DNA from: an uncultured Bacteroidales bacterium
GTDB lineage: Bacteria; Bacteroidota; Bacteroidia; Bacteroidales; Muribaculaceae
DNA: 64,000 nt
Reading direction: 5' to 3'
Assembly (NCBI GenBank): GCA_902774055.1
Contig: CACYGX010000003.1
Location: 50,702 to 114,701 of the forward strand
In this document: in pieces, positions 16,981 to 25,723 of the stretch
How positions within the stretch are numbered: the first letter of the stretch is position 1
Layout of the letters: each line of letters opens with the position of its first letter
Made by a program: the position numbers and the translations under genes
Notes under the pieces: generated by a model
Seen by the model: the letters and a program-made list of their open reading frames with translations, nothing else
What the model was told of the DNA's origin: nothing
Database searches by the model: none

Positions 16981-18288
16981 ATGGCAAAAGAAATCGTTAA
17001 GCCCGCTACCGGCAAGTTAGGTATTATGGTAGTAGGATTGGGTGCCGTGAGCACCACGTTCATGACTGGCGTGATGATGGCTCGCAAGGGTCTTGCAAAG
17101 CCCGTCGGCAGCATGACACAGTATGACAAGATTCGCGTAGGAAAAGGCGAGAACAAGAAGTATTTACATTATAAGGATATCGTTTCCATGCCCACCCTCG
17201 ATGACCTCGTGTTTGCAGCTTGGGACGTATTCCCCGCTAACGCATATGAGAGCGCCATCAATGCCGAGGTATTGAAGGAGAAGGACATTGAGCCGGTTAA
17301 GGACGAACTGTTGAAGATCAAGCCCATGAAGGCTGCCTTTGACAAGAATTATGCAAAGCGCCTCGACGGTGACAACGTGAAGCAGTGCAAGGACCGCTGG
17401 GACATGACCGAGCAAGTGCGTGAGGACATCCGCAACTTCAAGAAGGAGACTGGTGTTGACCGCGTGGTTGTGCTGTGGGCCGCATCGACCGAGATCTATG
17501 TCGAGCCCGACATGAAGTATCACGGAACCATCGCAGCCCTGGAGCAGGCCATGAAGGACAACGTTGTTGACAAGGTTGCTCCCTCGATGTGCTATGCTTA
17601 TGCAGCGCTGATGGAGGATTGCCCCTTCATCATGGGTGCTCCCAACACCACCGTTGACATCCCCGCCATGTGGGAACTCTCTGAAAAGACCCATGTGCCC
17701 ATCGCAGGTAAGGACTTCAAGACTGGCCAGACCCTGGTGAAGAGCGGTTTCGCTCCCATCATCGGTACCCGCATGCTGGGTCTGAACGGTTGGTTCTCGA
17801 CCAACATCCTGGGTAACCGCGACGGTCTCGTACTCGATGAGCCCGCCAACTTCCGCACCAAGGAGGTCAGCAAGCTCTCAACGCTCGAGTCGATTCTCGT
17901 TGCCGACGATCAGCCCGACCTGTACAGCAACTACTACCACAAGGTACGTATCAACTACTATCCTCCCCGCAACGACAATAAGGAGGGTTGGGACAATATC
18001 GACATCTTCGGCTGGATGGGCTACCCCATGCAGATCAAGATCAACTTCCTGTGCCGCGACTCGATCCTGGCAGCTCCCTTGTGCCTCGACCTGTGCTTGC
18101 TCATGGACCTCGCTCACCGCGCCGGCCGTTATGGCACGCAGCGCTTCCTGAGCTTCTTCCTCAAGAGCCCGATGCACGACTACACCAAGGACGAGATCCC
18201 CGTTAACCACCTGTTCCAGCAGTATGTAATGCTCAAGAACGCCATCCGCGAGATGGGCGGTTACGAGGCCGACGAGGAAATCGATTAA
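16981..18288 (+). CDS. myo-inositol-1(3)-phosphate synthase
   Basis: This 435-residue protein carries the synthase hallmarks: LGIMVVGLGAVSTTFMTGV (NAD-binding loop), VVLWAASTEIY, PNTTVDIPAMWELSE, then GKDFKTGQTLVKS with the catalytic lysines, and LGLNGWFSTNILGN. The enzyme turns glucose-6-phosphate into inositol phosphate through an NAD-dependent oxidation, cyclisation and reduction. In Bacteroidetes this feeds inositol phospholipids or inositol phosphoceramides. The gene follows a nucleotidyltransferase and a HAD enzyme on the same strand, and a CDP-alcohol phosphatidyltransferase lies 6.4 kb away on the other strand. It ends in an intrinsic terminator at 18320-18355. The family call is very secure; the final lipid product is inferred. 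Confidence 0.95.
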   Translation: MAKEIVKPATGKLGIMVVGLGAVSTTFMTGVMMARKGLAKPVGSMTQYDKIRVGKGENKKYLHYKDIVSMPTLDDLVFAAWDVFPANAYESAINAEVLKEKDIEPVKDELLKIKPMKAAFDKNYAKRLDGDNVKQCKDRWDMTEQVREDIRNFKKETGVDRVVVLWAASTEIYVEPDMKYHGTIAALEQAMKDNVVDKVAPSMCYAYAALMEDCPFIMGAPNTTVDIPAMWELSEKTHVPIAGKDFKTGQTLVKSGFAPIIGTRMLGLNGWFSTNILGNRDGLVLDEPANFRTKEVSKLSTLESILVADDQPDLYSNYYHKVRINYYPPRNDNKEGWDNIDIFGWMGYPMQIKINFLCRDSILAAPLCLDLCLLMDLAHRAGRYGTQRFLSFFLKSPMHDYTKDEIPVNHLFQQYVMLKNAIREMGGYEADEEID

Positions 18289-18319
18289 TCCTCCAATAGG
18301 ATAATTAAGAACTCATGAG

Positions 18320-18355
18320 TAGGGGCTGATGTCACTGGCATCGGCCCCTATTTTT
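18320..18355 (+). terminator. Intrinsic terminator after inositol-phosphate synthase
   Basis: TAGGGGCTGATG pairs with CATCGGCCCCTA (one bulged or mismatched position) and is followed by TTTTT. Confidence 0.85.
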
Positions 18356-18406
18356 GTCAGTACCACTTGCTTTTATTTACGTTATGTTTTTTTAATCATT
18401 GTTTCG

Positions 18407-18438
18407 TTTGTCAGTTCAACTGAATTACATTAAATTTG
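18407..18438 (+). promoter_or_regulatory. Bacteroidetes-type promoter for the Wzc-like/ugd operon
   Basis: TTTG at 18407-18410 and TAAATTTG at 18431-18438 are separated by 20 bases. The Wzc-like start lies 82 bases downstream of the -7 box. Confidence 0.7.
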
Positions 18439-18519
18439 CAGCAAATTATGCAGTGACGGCAACTATCGAGACCGTCGAGAGCAATTCAAACTGTAATACT
18501 AGAACAAAATTAGTTTATC

Positions 18520-20967
18520 ATGCAACAAATAGTTCAAGAAGATTTGGCTGCTAAATTGGCGGCTGAGGAGAAAAAGAAAAAACGTTTGCGCAGTGGTATT
18601 AAGTGGGACAGACTGTTCATGGCCTGTGCCTATAACTGGTACTGGTTTGTGCTTTCCATGATTGTGTGTGGAAGTATTGCCTACCTGTACGGCAAATCAC
18701 AGCCGCAATATTACATGGCAAAATCATCAATCCTTGTCAGGTCGAAGGATAGTGCCCAGGGTACGCCCTCAATGACATTCAGCGACCTGGGTCTGAACAC
18801 CGTGAACTACATTCCCAACGAGCCCTTCAAACTGAGGTCCTCACGTGTTATGGAAATTGTGGTAAATTCTCTGGGACTTAATGTTCAGTACTTTGGTCAC
18901 ATGTTCCTACGTGATGTGAACATCTACAAGAATACACCAGTTCAAGTGACCCCTTTGAGGGAAGTCACCAGTGGCTACGTCATCACAATTGTCCCTAAGA
19001 GCAGTGAGGAATATGAGTTTAAGGTTAATGAAGGTCAGTGGAAGAAAGCACACTTTGGCAACAAGGTGAACACCGACTACGGTCCCGTTGCTATCACCAA
19101 GACCAAGGAATTCAACGATCGTTACATTGACTACAATGTCATGGTGCAAGTACTCAACCCAACAGCTATGGCCAGGTCATTGGCATCCTCACTCAATGTT
19201 GAACTTGCAGACCAGCACAGTGACGTATTGAACCTCGCTATCAGAGGCCAAAATCCCGAGATGTGTGCAGATATCTTGAATGCGCTTGTGGTTGCCTATA
19301 ACCAAGAGGGTATCAATGACATGAACCAGGTTGCCCGCAATACCGAGGCCTTTATCGCCGAGCGTGTAGCAGACCTGTCTAAGGATCTGAGCGGTGTGGA
19401 CAATGAGGTTGCCGTACTTACTGCAAGTTCAGCAAACTCAATGATGCTTGGTAATTCGTCTAACGCCATGCAGCAACTCAACAACACTGCCGACCTGAAC
19501 CTCGAAATTAACCTTGCATCCCAAATTCGCAACTTTATTGCTGGCATGGGACCTGGTGACCTCATCCCAGTAAACACTGGAATGAACAACTCAGGTATCT
19601 CTTCCCAAATTAATCAGTATAATGAGGCCATGCAGGACTATCAGAAGATATCGGCCACATCTAGTGCAGAGAACCCTGTGATGAAAGAACTAACTAGCGC
19701 ATTGGCATCACAGAAGAAGACGATTCTCGCTAGTTTGGACAACTACATCAGTAGCCTTCGCACCAAGCAGGGCCAGGCCCAACGCATGCAGAGCCAAGCC
19801 CAAAGCAGCATGACGGCCAACCCGTCACACGAGAAGGCCATTACTGAGGTTACGCGTCAACAAAAAATTAAAGAGCAGTTGTATCTTTATCTGCTTAACA
19901 AGCGTGAAGAGAACGCCTTGCAGATGGTTATCACCGAGCCGAACGCAAAGGTAATGGAGCCTGCAATCCCCAACCCGACGCCTGTTACCGCCCCGCTGAC
20001 ACGTATTGTGCTCACCGGTATGGTTGTCGGCCTGCTGATTCCTGCGTTTATCCTCTACGCTGTATTCTGGTACTTCTCACTCGACAAGACCATTCATACC
20101 CGTCGTGAGATCGAGGAGGTTTGTGACATTCCCATTCTCGGTGAGTTGCCTGCCAAGAAGAGCAACATCACTGGTGAGATTGTTGTTAACGAGACCTCTA
20201 ACGACCGCATGAACGAGGCGTTCCGCATCGTGAGAAACAACCTTGACTTCGTCACCAACCAGAATAAGCCCGAAGGTGAAGGCACTGTGATTCAGTTTAC
20301 CTCAACCATGTCTGGTGAAGGTAAGAGTTTCGTGGCAGTGAACCTGGCGTTGTCTTACACCTTTGTCAACAAGAAGGTGATCGTAGTCGACCTTGACTTG
20401 CGTAAAGGTAAATTCTCAGAGTACGTTGGTGTACAGGACGGTAAGGGTGCATCAGCCTATCTATCGGGCAAGGAACCCAATTTGGACAATGTCATTCACC
20501 GTGGCGCGCTCCATGAGGGCTTTGACATCATCAGCGTTGGCGCTATTCCTCCCAACCCCACTGCCTTGCTGTTGAGCGACAACATGGCCAAGATGGTTGA
20601 GGAATTGAAGAAACATTATGACTTCGTCATCCTCGATACCGTGCCCTATAACCTGATTGCCGATGCTGCGGTAGTAAACCGCTTTGTTGACCTGACAATC
20701 TATGTCGTTCGTGACGGCAGGGTTGAGCAGACCTACATGTATGAGCTGGAACGCCTGGCACAGGAGCACAAGATCAACAACCTGACGATCCTCATCAACG
20801 ATATCAAGGTGAGCAAGACCCGCTACAACTACTCTTACGCTTACGGTTATGGTAAGGGTTACGGTTATGGCTACGGCTACGGCTACGGTTATGGCTACGG
20901 TGGCGATAGCGGAGGCTACTATGTTGATGACACCCCCAAGGATCGCGAGAAGCCGATTCAAGGCTAA
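18520..20967 (+). CDS. Polysaccharide co-polymerase / tyrosine autokinase (Wzc-like)
   Basis: This 815-residue protein has an N-terminal Wzz-type domain: TM1 around residues 42-62 (WYWFVLSMIVCGSIAYLYG), a long periplasmic part with coiled coil, and TM2 around residues 505-527 (GMVVGLLIPAFILYAVFWYF). A cytoplasmic BY-kinase follows, with Walker A SGEGKS at about 598-603 and the second Asp motif VIVVDLDLRKG. The tail holds a run of Gly-Tyr pairs; 14 tyrosines lie between RYNYSY and GGYY, the autophosphorylation cluster. Such proteins control polymer chain length and export at the inner membrane. The downstream gene is UDP-glucose dehydrogenase, a known phosphorylation target of BY-kinases in other bacteria. 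No Wza-type outer-membrane export gene is adjacent. Confidence 0.93.
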   Translation: MQQIVQEDLAAKLAAEEKKKKRLRSGIKWDRLFMACAYNWYWFVLSMIVCGSIAYLYGKSQPQYYMAKSSILVRSKDSAQGTPSMTFSDLGLNTVNYIPNEPFKLRSSRVMEIVVNSLGLNVQYFGHMFLRDVNIYKNTPVQVTPLREVTSGYVITIVPKSSEEYEFKVNEGQWKKAHFGNKVNTDYGPVAITKTKEFNDRYIDYNVMVQVLNPTAMARSLASSLNVELADQHSDVLNLAIRGQNPEMCADILNALVVAYNQEGINDMNQVARNTEAFIAERVADLSKDLSGVDNEVAVLTASSANSMMLGNSSNAMQQLNNTADLNLEINLASQIRNFIAGMGPGDLIPVNTGMNNSGISSQINQYNEAMQDYQKISATSSAENPVMKELTSALASQKKTILASLDNYISSLRTKQGQAQRMQSQAQSSMTANPSHEKAITEVTRQQKIKEQLYLYLLNKREENALQMVITEPNAKVMEPAIPNPTPVTAPLTRIVLTGMVVGLLIPAFILYAVFWYFSLDKTIHTRREIEEVCDIPILGELPAKKSNITGEIVVNETSNDRMNEAFRIVRNNLDFVTNQNKPEGEGTVIQFTSTMSGEGKSFVAVNLALSYTFVNKKVIVVDLDLRKGKFSEYVGVQDGKGASAYLSGKEPNLDNVIHRGALHEGFDIISVGAIPPNPTALLLSDNMAKMVEELKKHYDFVILDTVPYNLIADAAVVNRFVDLTIYVVRDGRVEQTYMYELERLAQEHKINNLTILINDIKVSKTRYNYSYAYGYGKGYGYGYGYGYGYGYGGDSGGYYVDDTPKDREKPIQG
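20857..20898 (+). repeat. Hexanucleotide GGYTAY repeat coding a Gly-Tyr tract
   Basis: Seven in-frame copies of GG(T/C)TA(T/C) follow one another at the end of the kinase gene and code seven consecutive Gly-Tyr pairs. Slippage in this tract would add or remove tyrosines without breaking the frame. Confidence 0.85.
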
Positions 20968-20988
20968 AATAATAATCAATACAGACGT

Positions 20989-22308
20989 ATGAAAATCGCG
21001 GTTGTAGGAACCGGATACGTCGGACTAGTCACGGGCACCTGTTTCAGCGAAATGGGTGTCCATGTGACATGTGTAGACGTTGATAAAGAGAAGATAGAAT
21101 CTCTCAAGCAGGGCATCATACCCATCTATGAGCCTGGACTCGAGACTCTCGTGCGCAAAAACACCAAATCCGGACGATTGAAATTCACCACCCGGCTAGA
21201 GGACGTACTCAACGAGGTTGACATCGTCTTCAGCGCCGTTGGGACTCCGCCCGATGAAGATGGCAGCGCCGACTTGAAGTATGTCCTGGAAGTTGCCAAA
21301 ACCATTGGCCGCCACTTGAATCATTATGTTGTGGTTGTCACCAAGAGCACGGTGCCCGTGGGCACCGCCCGTAAGGTCAAAGACGTCATCCAACAGGAAC
21401 TTGAACAGCGCGGAGTGGATGTAGAGTTTGATGTCGCCAGCAATCCCGAGTTCCTCAAGGAGGGCAACGCTGTGAAGGACTTTATGAGCCCTGACCGCGT
21501 TGTTGTCGGCGTCGAGAGTGAACGTGCACGCAAACTTATGGCACGCCTATACAAACCCTTCATGATTGTTAGCGACCGACTCATTTTCACCGACATTCCG
21601 TCGGCCGAAATGATAAAATATGCGGCAAACTCAATGCTGGCAACCCGCATCAGTTTCATGAACGACATTGCCAACCTGTGCGAGTTGGTTGGTGCTGATG
21701 TGAACATGGTACGCAAGGGCATCGGCAGCGACACACGCATTGGCAAGAAATTCCTTTATGCCGGTTGTGGCTATGGAGGATCATGTTTCCCCAAGGATGT
21801 CAAAGCACTCATCAAGACTGCTGCCGACAACGGCTATGCCATGCGCGTGCTGCAGGCTGTCGAAGACGTCAATGCGGACCAGAAACTGGTCTTGTATCGC
21901 AAACTCGTCAACTATTATGGCGATGAGTCACAATTGAGCGGCAAAACCGTCGGCCTGTGGGGGCTATCCTTCAAGCCTGAGACTGACGACATGCGCGAAG
22001 CCCCTTCGCTCGTGCTGATTGACCTGCTGATCAAGTCAGGCGCTCGTGTCAGGGTATATGATCCCGTCGCTATGGACGAGTGCCGTCGTCGCATCGGTGA
22101 AACTGTAACCTACGCCACAGACATGTATGATGCTGCCGAGGGTTGCGATGCCCTGATGCTCGTCACCGAGTGGAAGGAATTTCGCATGCCCAATGTGGAT
22201 ACATTGTTGCACAAAATGCGGGGACACCTCATCCTGGATGGTCGCAACATCTTGGATAGCGAGGAATTGCATCAGGCAGGGTTTGAGTACCACTGCATCG
22301 GACGATAA
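20989..22308 (+). CDS. ugd: UDP-glucose 6-dehydrogenase
   Basis: This 439-residue enzyme begins MKIAVVGTGYVGLVTGTCF (NAD-binding GxGxxG). It carries FSAVGTPPDEDG, TKSTVPVGTA, the helix FMNDIANLCE, and GYGGSCFPKDVKAL with the catalytic cysteine at residue 266. The C-terminal UDP-binding domain includes LWGLSFKPETDDMREAPS. The reaction converts UDP-glucose to UDP-glucuronate with two NAD, supplying uronic acid for exopolysaccharide. It begins 21 bases after the Wzc-like kinase, so the two form an operon, and the kinase may regulate this enzyme by phosphorylation as known for related pairs. A perfect 16-bp hairpin terminator follows. Confidence 0.95.
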   Translation: MKIAVVGTGYVGLVTGTCFSEMGVHVTCVDVDKEKIESLKQGIIPIYEPGLETLVRKNTKSGRLKFTTRLEDVLNEVDIVFSAVGTPPDEDGSADLKYVLEVAKTIGRHLNHYVVVVTKSTVPVGTARKVKDVIQQELEQRGVDVEFDVASNPEFLKEGNAVKDFMSPDRVVVGVESERARKLMARLYKPFMIVSDRLIFTDIPSAEMIKYAANSMLATRISFMNDIANLCELVGADVNMVRKGIGSDTRIGKKFLYAGCGYGGSCFPKDVKALIKTAADNGYAMRVLQAVEDVNADQKLVLYRKLVNYYGDESQLSGKTVGLWGLSFKPETDDMREAPSLVLIDLLIKSGARVRVYDPVAMDECRRRIGETVTYATDMYDAAEGCDALMLVTEWKEFRMPNVDTLLHKMRGHLILDGRNILDSEELHQAGFEYHCIGR

Positions 22309-22330
22309 AGTAGCGATATATTACATTATA

Positions 22331-22370
22331 ATAAGAGCAGCAAGGTCCCGTCGAACCTTGCTGCTCTTAT
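22331..22370. terminator. Intrinsic terminator, 16-bp perfect stem
   Basis: ATAAGAGCAGCAAGGT at 22331-22346 pairs perfectly with ACCTTGCTGCTCTTAT at 22355-22370. It lies between the convergent ugd and endonuclease genes and probably acts in both directions. Confidence 0.85.
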
Positions 22371-22390
22371 TATGGTGTTAATCTATGACG

Positions 22391-24706
22391 TTACTTCACG
22401 ACGACTTTGCGCGAAGCCGTTTCGCTAGTGACGAGATAGATGCCATCAGGCAACTCAACATTGCTTTCGCCACGTGTCATAACCACAGCGCGGCATTCGC
22501 CTTCCATGTCGTAAATCTCAAGCATTTCGCCTGAATAATTCTCGCAGAGGATGCCACCCTCGACAGGTACTGCATCCCAACTGTTGGACAGCGCTGCGGC
22601 CGTTCCCTGCAACAGCATGTCGATCAGCGAAGACACATCGGCAATAGTGATTTCAGTATCAAGATTCACATCTGCCGCCAACTCATCGAATGGGTCAACA
22701 TTGCCCGAGAGCAGATAGTCGATAAGAGTTGAAACATCAGCAATGCTGACTGTACCATCCATATTCACATCACCTGGTTTCACCGTTTTGGGATTCACTG
22801 TGCCTTCAACGTCTGCATGAGCACTAACGCGGCTTGTCGAGGCCGTCAGTGTTCCCTCATAATCGCCTGCTGTGCTGGTATTGGCCAGACGCACATAGAA
22901 GACCTCTCCTGTCGGGTCAAGCGTCAGCGTATTACTCCATGAGGTTCTGTTCAAGCTGATCTGGAAATTGCCAGACACTGTCAGGGTGATATTCTCAGTA
23001 TTATTATCTGCAGTCACAGTAGCGCTAACAATGCTCGACTCGCCACCCTGCTCAGCCACCATCTGGCCAACAGGTGTAATGGAAACCGTGGGTTCGGGCT
23101 GAGGTGTGCTATTGATGGTCGTGATAGCGATATCGTCGATATTGAGACGAGCGCCAGCGGTTTGCAAGAATTTGAAACGCACATTACCGGTCACATTCAG
23201 GTCGTAGCTGTACTGCTTCCAAGTCGTATTGGGAGAACATGTTGCCACGGTCGTCCAGGTGCTGCCGCCATTGGTGCTATATTGCACTTGAATGGTCGGA
23301 GCTGTGTCACTGCTATAATTAGCGGCATAGAAAGTAATATTGCATGCCCCATTTGCAACATCCTCTGTCATCTGAATATAAGAATCAGCATTCTTGCCAA
23401 AACGACATCCAATTGCGCCATTCCAGTGATCATTACTTTGGGCAAAAATGCCAGCATTTGAGAAGTACCATGAGAAGGCCTTGCCTTGCACTGCCTTGTT
23501 TGAATAATTATCATAGCCATTACAGCCTTCCCAGGTCTCGATAATCTCTTCGCCGGGTTCAACGCCGCCGCCCGAGTTGTAGCTGGCAGTCAGGTTAACC
23601 GTAGTAGTGCTCAGCTCTGAACTGGTAATAGTCAACGTGCCTGTAGCACTGGTTGCAGTGCCATTATAGGTAACGGTAACGGTTGTACCATTGTTGGCAT
23701 TGGTTGCCGAAATGCTTGTCGGGGTCACCGAGAAGCCTGAACCGCTAACGCTCACGGTCAAGGCCGATGTCAGGTTAGAGCCCTTAACGGTAATCGATTT
23801 TGACACACCACTACCCGTGTTGGTACCCACGTTCACAGTCGAGCCGTTGGTCGGTGACGTCAAGGTTGGAGTGGGAGTTCCACCGCCAGGAGTCCACGTG
23901 TTGCCCTTCTTGTTGCCCCATATGTATTCAACAAGTTCGGGATAGTCAACAAAGGGGTTGCGATTGTGCTGGATGCTATAAACAGCGTCGTTGCGGGTCG
24001 TTTCCAGCGTGCTCACGGGGTCGTTGCGGTGCCATTCCAGCAACTGGTTAATGGCCCAGGTGGTGAGACCCAAATAAGAGCTGGAGGTAAATACATCATT
24101 ACCATATTCTGACGTATAAGAGCTCATGCGCATCATGTAGCGTGTTGCGAAATAGAAATACATGCGAGCAAAGTCGCCCTTATACTCATCAGCCACTTCA
24201 AACACTGTACCACTATAACCGCTAAACGTGCAAGAGCCACGTTTACCTGTACCCTTGGGTGTACCATTAGCACAGTCGCCGAACGGATAGTTGCCACGCT
24301 CGCTGTTAACCCATCCGTCAGTAGGGATCAGGTGGTGCAAATCGGTATAAGCAGTGTCCGAAGACGAACCACCCCACCAGCTATTGGGAATCGAATGTTC
24401 GCGGTTGTAGCAATCCCCCACTCCGCTGTAAGTGCCACACTGGTCGGTGCCATAGGTGTACTGGGTGGTTGAGTAGCGGTCGATAATTATATTACCGTTA
24501 CAGTCTGTCTTTTTAAAATCAGTCCACAGGTTATTATAGGAGCGCTTGGTGTGTCCCTTGATAATGCTGTGCAGCGCCGTTTTCAACGCTCTGTCGCTCT
24601 TGCCCTGCGCGCTGGTATAGTAGCCAGTGGGAATAGAGGCGGTTGCTTGCATTCCCACCAGTACAGCGAGCATCAAGCCGAATAGATTCAGTTTCTTTTT
24701 CATCAT
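22391..24706 (-). CDS. Secreted endonuclease I with dockerin-like repeats and sorting domain
   Basis: This is a 771-residue exported nuclease. A signal peptide (MMKKKLNLFGLMLAVLVGM, cut near ATA-S) is followed by the endonuclease I (NucM/EndA) catalytic domain with CYNREHSIPNSWW, DLHHLIPTDGWVNSERGNY and an EWHRNDPV plus NRNPFVDYPEL end. Then come Ser/Thr-rich Ig-like strands (TSPTNGSTVNVG, LTITSSELSTTTV) and a jelly-roll-like segment. Two dockerin-type calcium repeats follow (GDVNMDGTVSIADVSTLIDY and ADVNLDTEITIADVSSLIDM). The C-terminal type IX-like sorting strand reads LEIYDMEGE, then LPDGIYLV, then KVVVK. It probably degrades extracellular DNA or RNA on the cell surface. It is the third gene of a possible ATP-grasp / CDP-alcohol transferase / nuclease operon (25-base gap). 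Confidence 0.9.
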   Translation of the reverse strand: MMKKKLNLFGLMLAVLVGMQATASIPTGYYTSAQGKSDRALKTALHSIIKGHTKRSYNNLWTDFKKTDCNGNIIIDRYSTTQYTYGTDQCGTYSGVGDCYNREHSIPNSWWGGSSSDTAYTDLHHLIPTDGWVNSERGNYPFGDCANGTPKGTGKRGSCTFSGYSGTVFEVADEYKGDFARMYFYFATRYMMRMSSYTSEYGNDVFTSSSYLGLTTWAINQLLEWHRNDPVSTLETTRNDAVYSIQHNRNPFVDYPELVEYIWGNKKGNTWTPGGGTPTPTLTSPTNGSTVNVGTNTGSGVSKSITVKGSNLTSALTVSVSGSGFSVTPTSISATNANNGTTVTVTYNGTATSATGTLTITSSELSTTTVNLTASYNSGGGVEPGEEIIETWEGCNGYDNYSNKAVQGKAFSWYFSNAGIFAQSNDHWNGAIGCRFGKNADSYIQMTEDVANGACNITFYAANYSSDTAPTIQVQYSTNGGSTWTTVATCSPNTTWKQYSYDLNVTGNVRFKFLQTAGARLNIDDIAITTINSTPQPEPTVSITPVGQMVAEQGGESSIVSATVTADNNTENITLTVSGNFQISLNRTSWSNTLTLDPTGEVFYVRLANTSTAGDYEGTLTASTSRVSAHADVEGTVNPKTVKPGDVNMDGTVSIADVSTLIDYLLSGNVDPFDELAADVNLDTEITIADVSSLIDMLLQGTAAALSNSWDAVPVEGGILCENYSGEMLEIYDMEGECRAVVMTRGESNVELPDGIYLVTSETASRKVVVK

Positions 24707-24731
24707 GTATAGAAGATTAATAATTGAGAGA

Positions 24732-25682
24732 TTAATGCGATTTTAAGTACTGAAGCGCCTTTTTGCAGATGTGCTCATGACGGCAGATCATGTAAATCAA
24801 CAGAATGTTGAGCACCACGATCTCAAAGGCGAAGTAAAGCCACGGCATGTCAATCAACACTGCGATGAAGCAGGCGATGATGCGCGTGTTAAAGGTGAGG
24901 ATATTGGTATATTTCATCAGCGGCAAGCTGAGCGAACGGAAGTAGTCACGGAAATCCTGTGAGGGCACGCCATCCTCGCCATAGCGCTCGGTGAGAGCCG
25001 CGCGCAAGCGCTGCATGTTAGGGGTCATGCGCTCTTGATTGCGGGTATAACCCAGATAGAAGAACATGGGCACCTTGCGCCAGAAAGCGCCCCATTCCAG
25101 CTGATTATACTGCTCCCTGAGTTTGCTTGTGCTGTCCAGTTCACTACCCTGCTGACCCTTGAGGAAGAAGAGGTGAAACTGACGGTAATAATCGGCCATC
25201 GCGGCCTGCAAGGCATGGCTAATACCCGATGCAATGCCTAGTGCCCAAATCTGCCACTCGTGACTCGAAAAGTAGTTTCCCAGCAGACTATCGCCAAAGT
25301 CCAGTTCCCTGAACACCAGCGCAAAACTGATGGCTGCGAACCAGAAGTCACCGCTCACGCCGTCCAAGATGCGTCCCATGCGGGAATACTGCTGGGTGAG
25401 GCGAGCCAACTGACCATCAGCGCTGTCAAAGGTATCGGCCCACGTTATCAGCAGCATGCCAATCCAGTTGAGCCAAGCAAGTTCTCTCTCTCCGAAATAC
25501 AGCAGAATGCCACCAGCAACGCCCATAAAGATGCTGGCCACGGTAATCGCATTGGGGCTCACGCCCAGCTTAGCGAAAAACTTCGCCCACAAGAAACCCA
25601 ACGGGCGGTGAAAGTGCAGGTCAAACCACTCCTCGGTGTCCGACGACTTGAGTGATGCCTGATATTCCTCTTTTAATGTCAT
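24732..25682 (-). CDS. CDP-alcohol phosphatidyltransferase family protein
   Basis: This 316-residue integral membrane protein carries the CDP-alcohol phosphatidyltransferase signature. Asp86-x2-Asp89-Gly90-x2-Ala93-Arg94-x8-Gly103-x3-Asp107 is exact, but the last Asp is at residue 112, one position later than the usual spacing (the text reads DGVSGD). Membrane helices follow the N-terminal amphipathic part (SIFMGVAGGILLYFG, LNWIGMLLITWAD, FWFAAISFALVF, IIACFIAVLIDMPWLYFAF). The family transfers a phosphoalcohol from a CDP-linked donor to a lipid or polyol acceptor with release of CMP. With inositol-phosphate synthase and a nucleotidyltransferase nearby, an inositol-lipid role is plausible. 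It lies 41 bases after the ATP-grasp gene. Confidence 0.85.
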   Translation of the reverse strand: MTLKEEYQASLKSSDTEEWFDLHFHRPLGFLWAKFFAKLGVSPNAITVASIFMGVAGGILLYFGERELAWLNWIGMLLITWADTFDSADGQLARLTQQYSRMGRILDGVSGDFWFAAISFALVFRELDFGDSLLGNYFSSHEWQIWALGIASGISHALQAAMADYYRQFHLFFLKGQQGSELDSTSKLREQYNQLEWGAFWRKVPMFFYLGYTRNQERMTPNMQRLRAALTERYGEDGVPSQDFRDYFRSLSLPLMKYTNILTFNTRIIACFIAVLIDMPWLYFAFEIVVLNILLIYMICRHEHICKKALQYLKSH

Positions 25683-25723
25683 GAATCCTTAAAAATGTGT
25701 GGTGTGTCTATAAATGATCTGTT

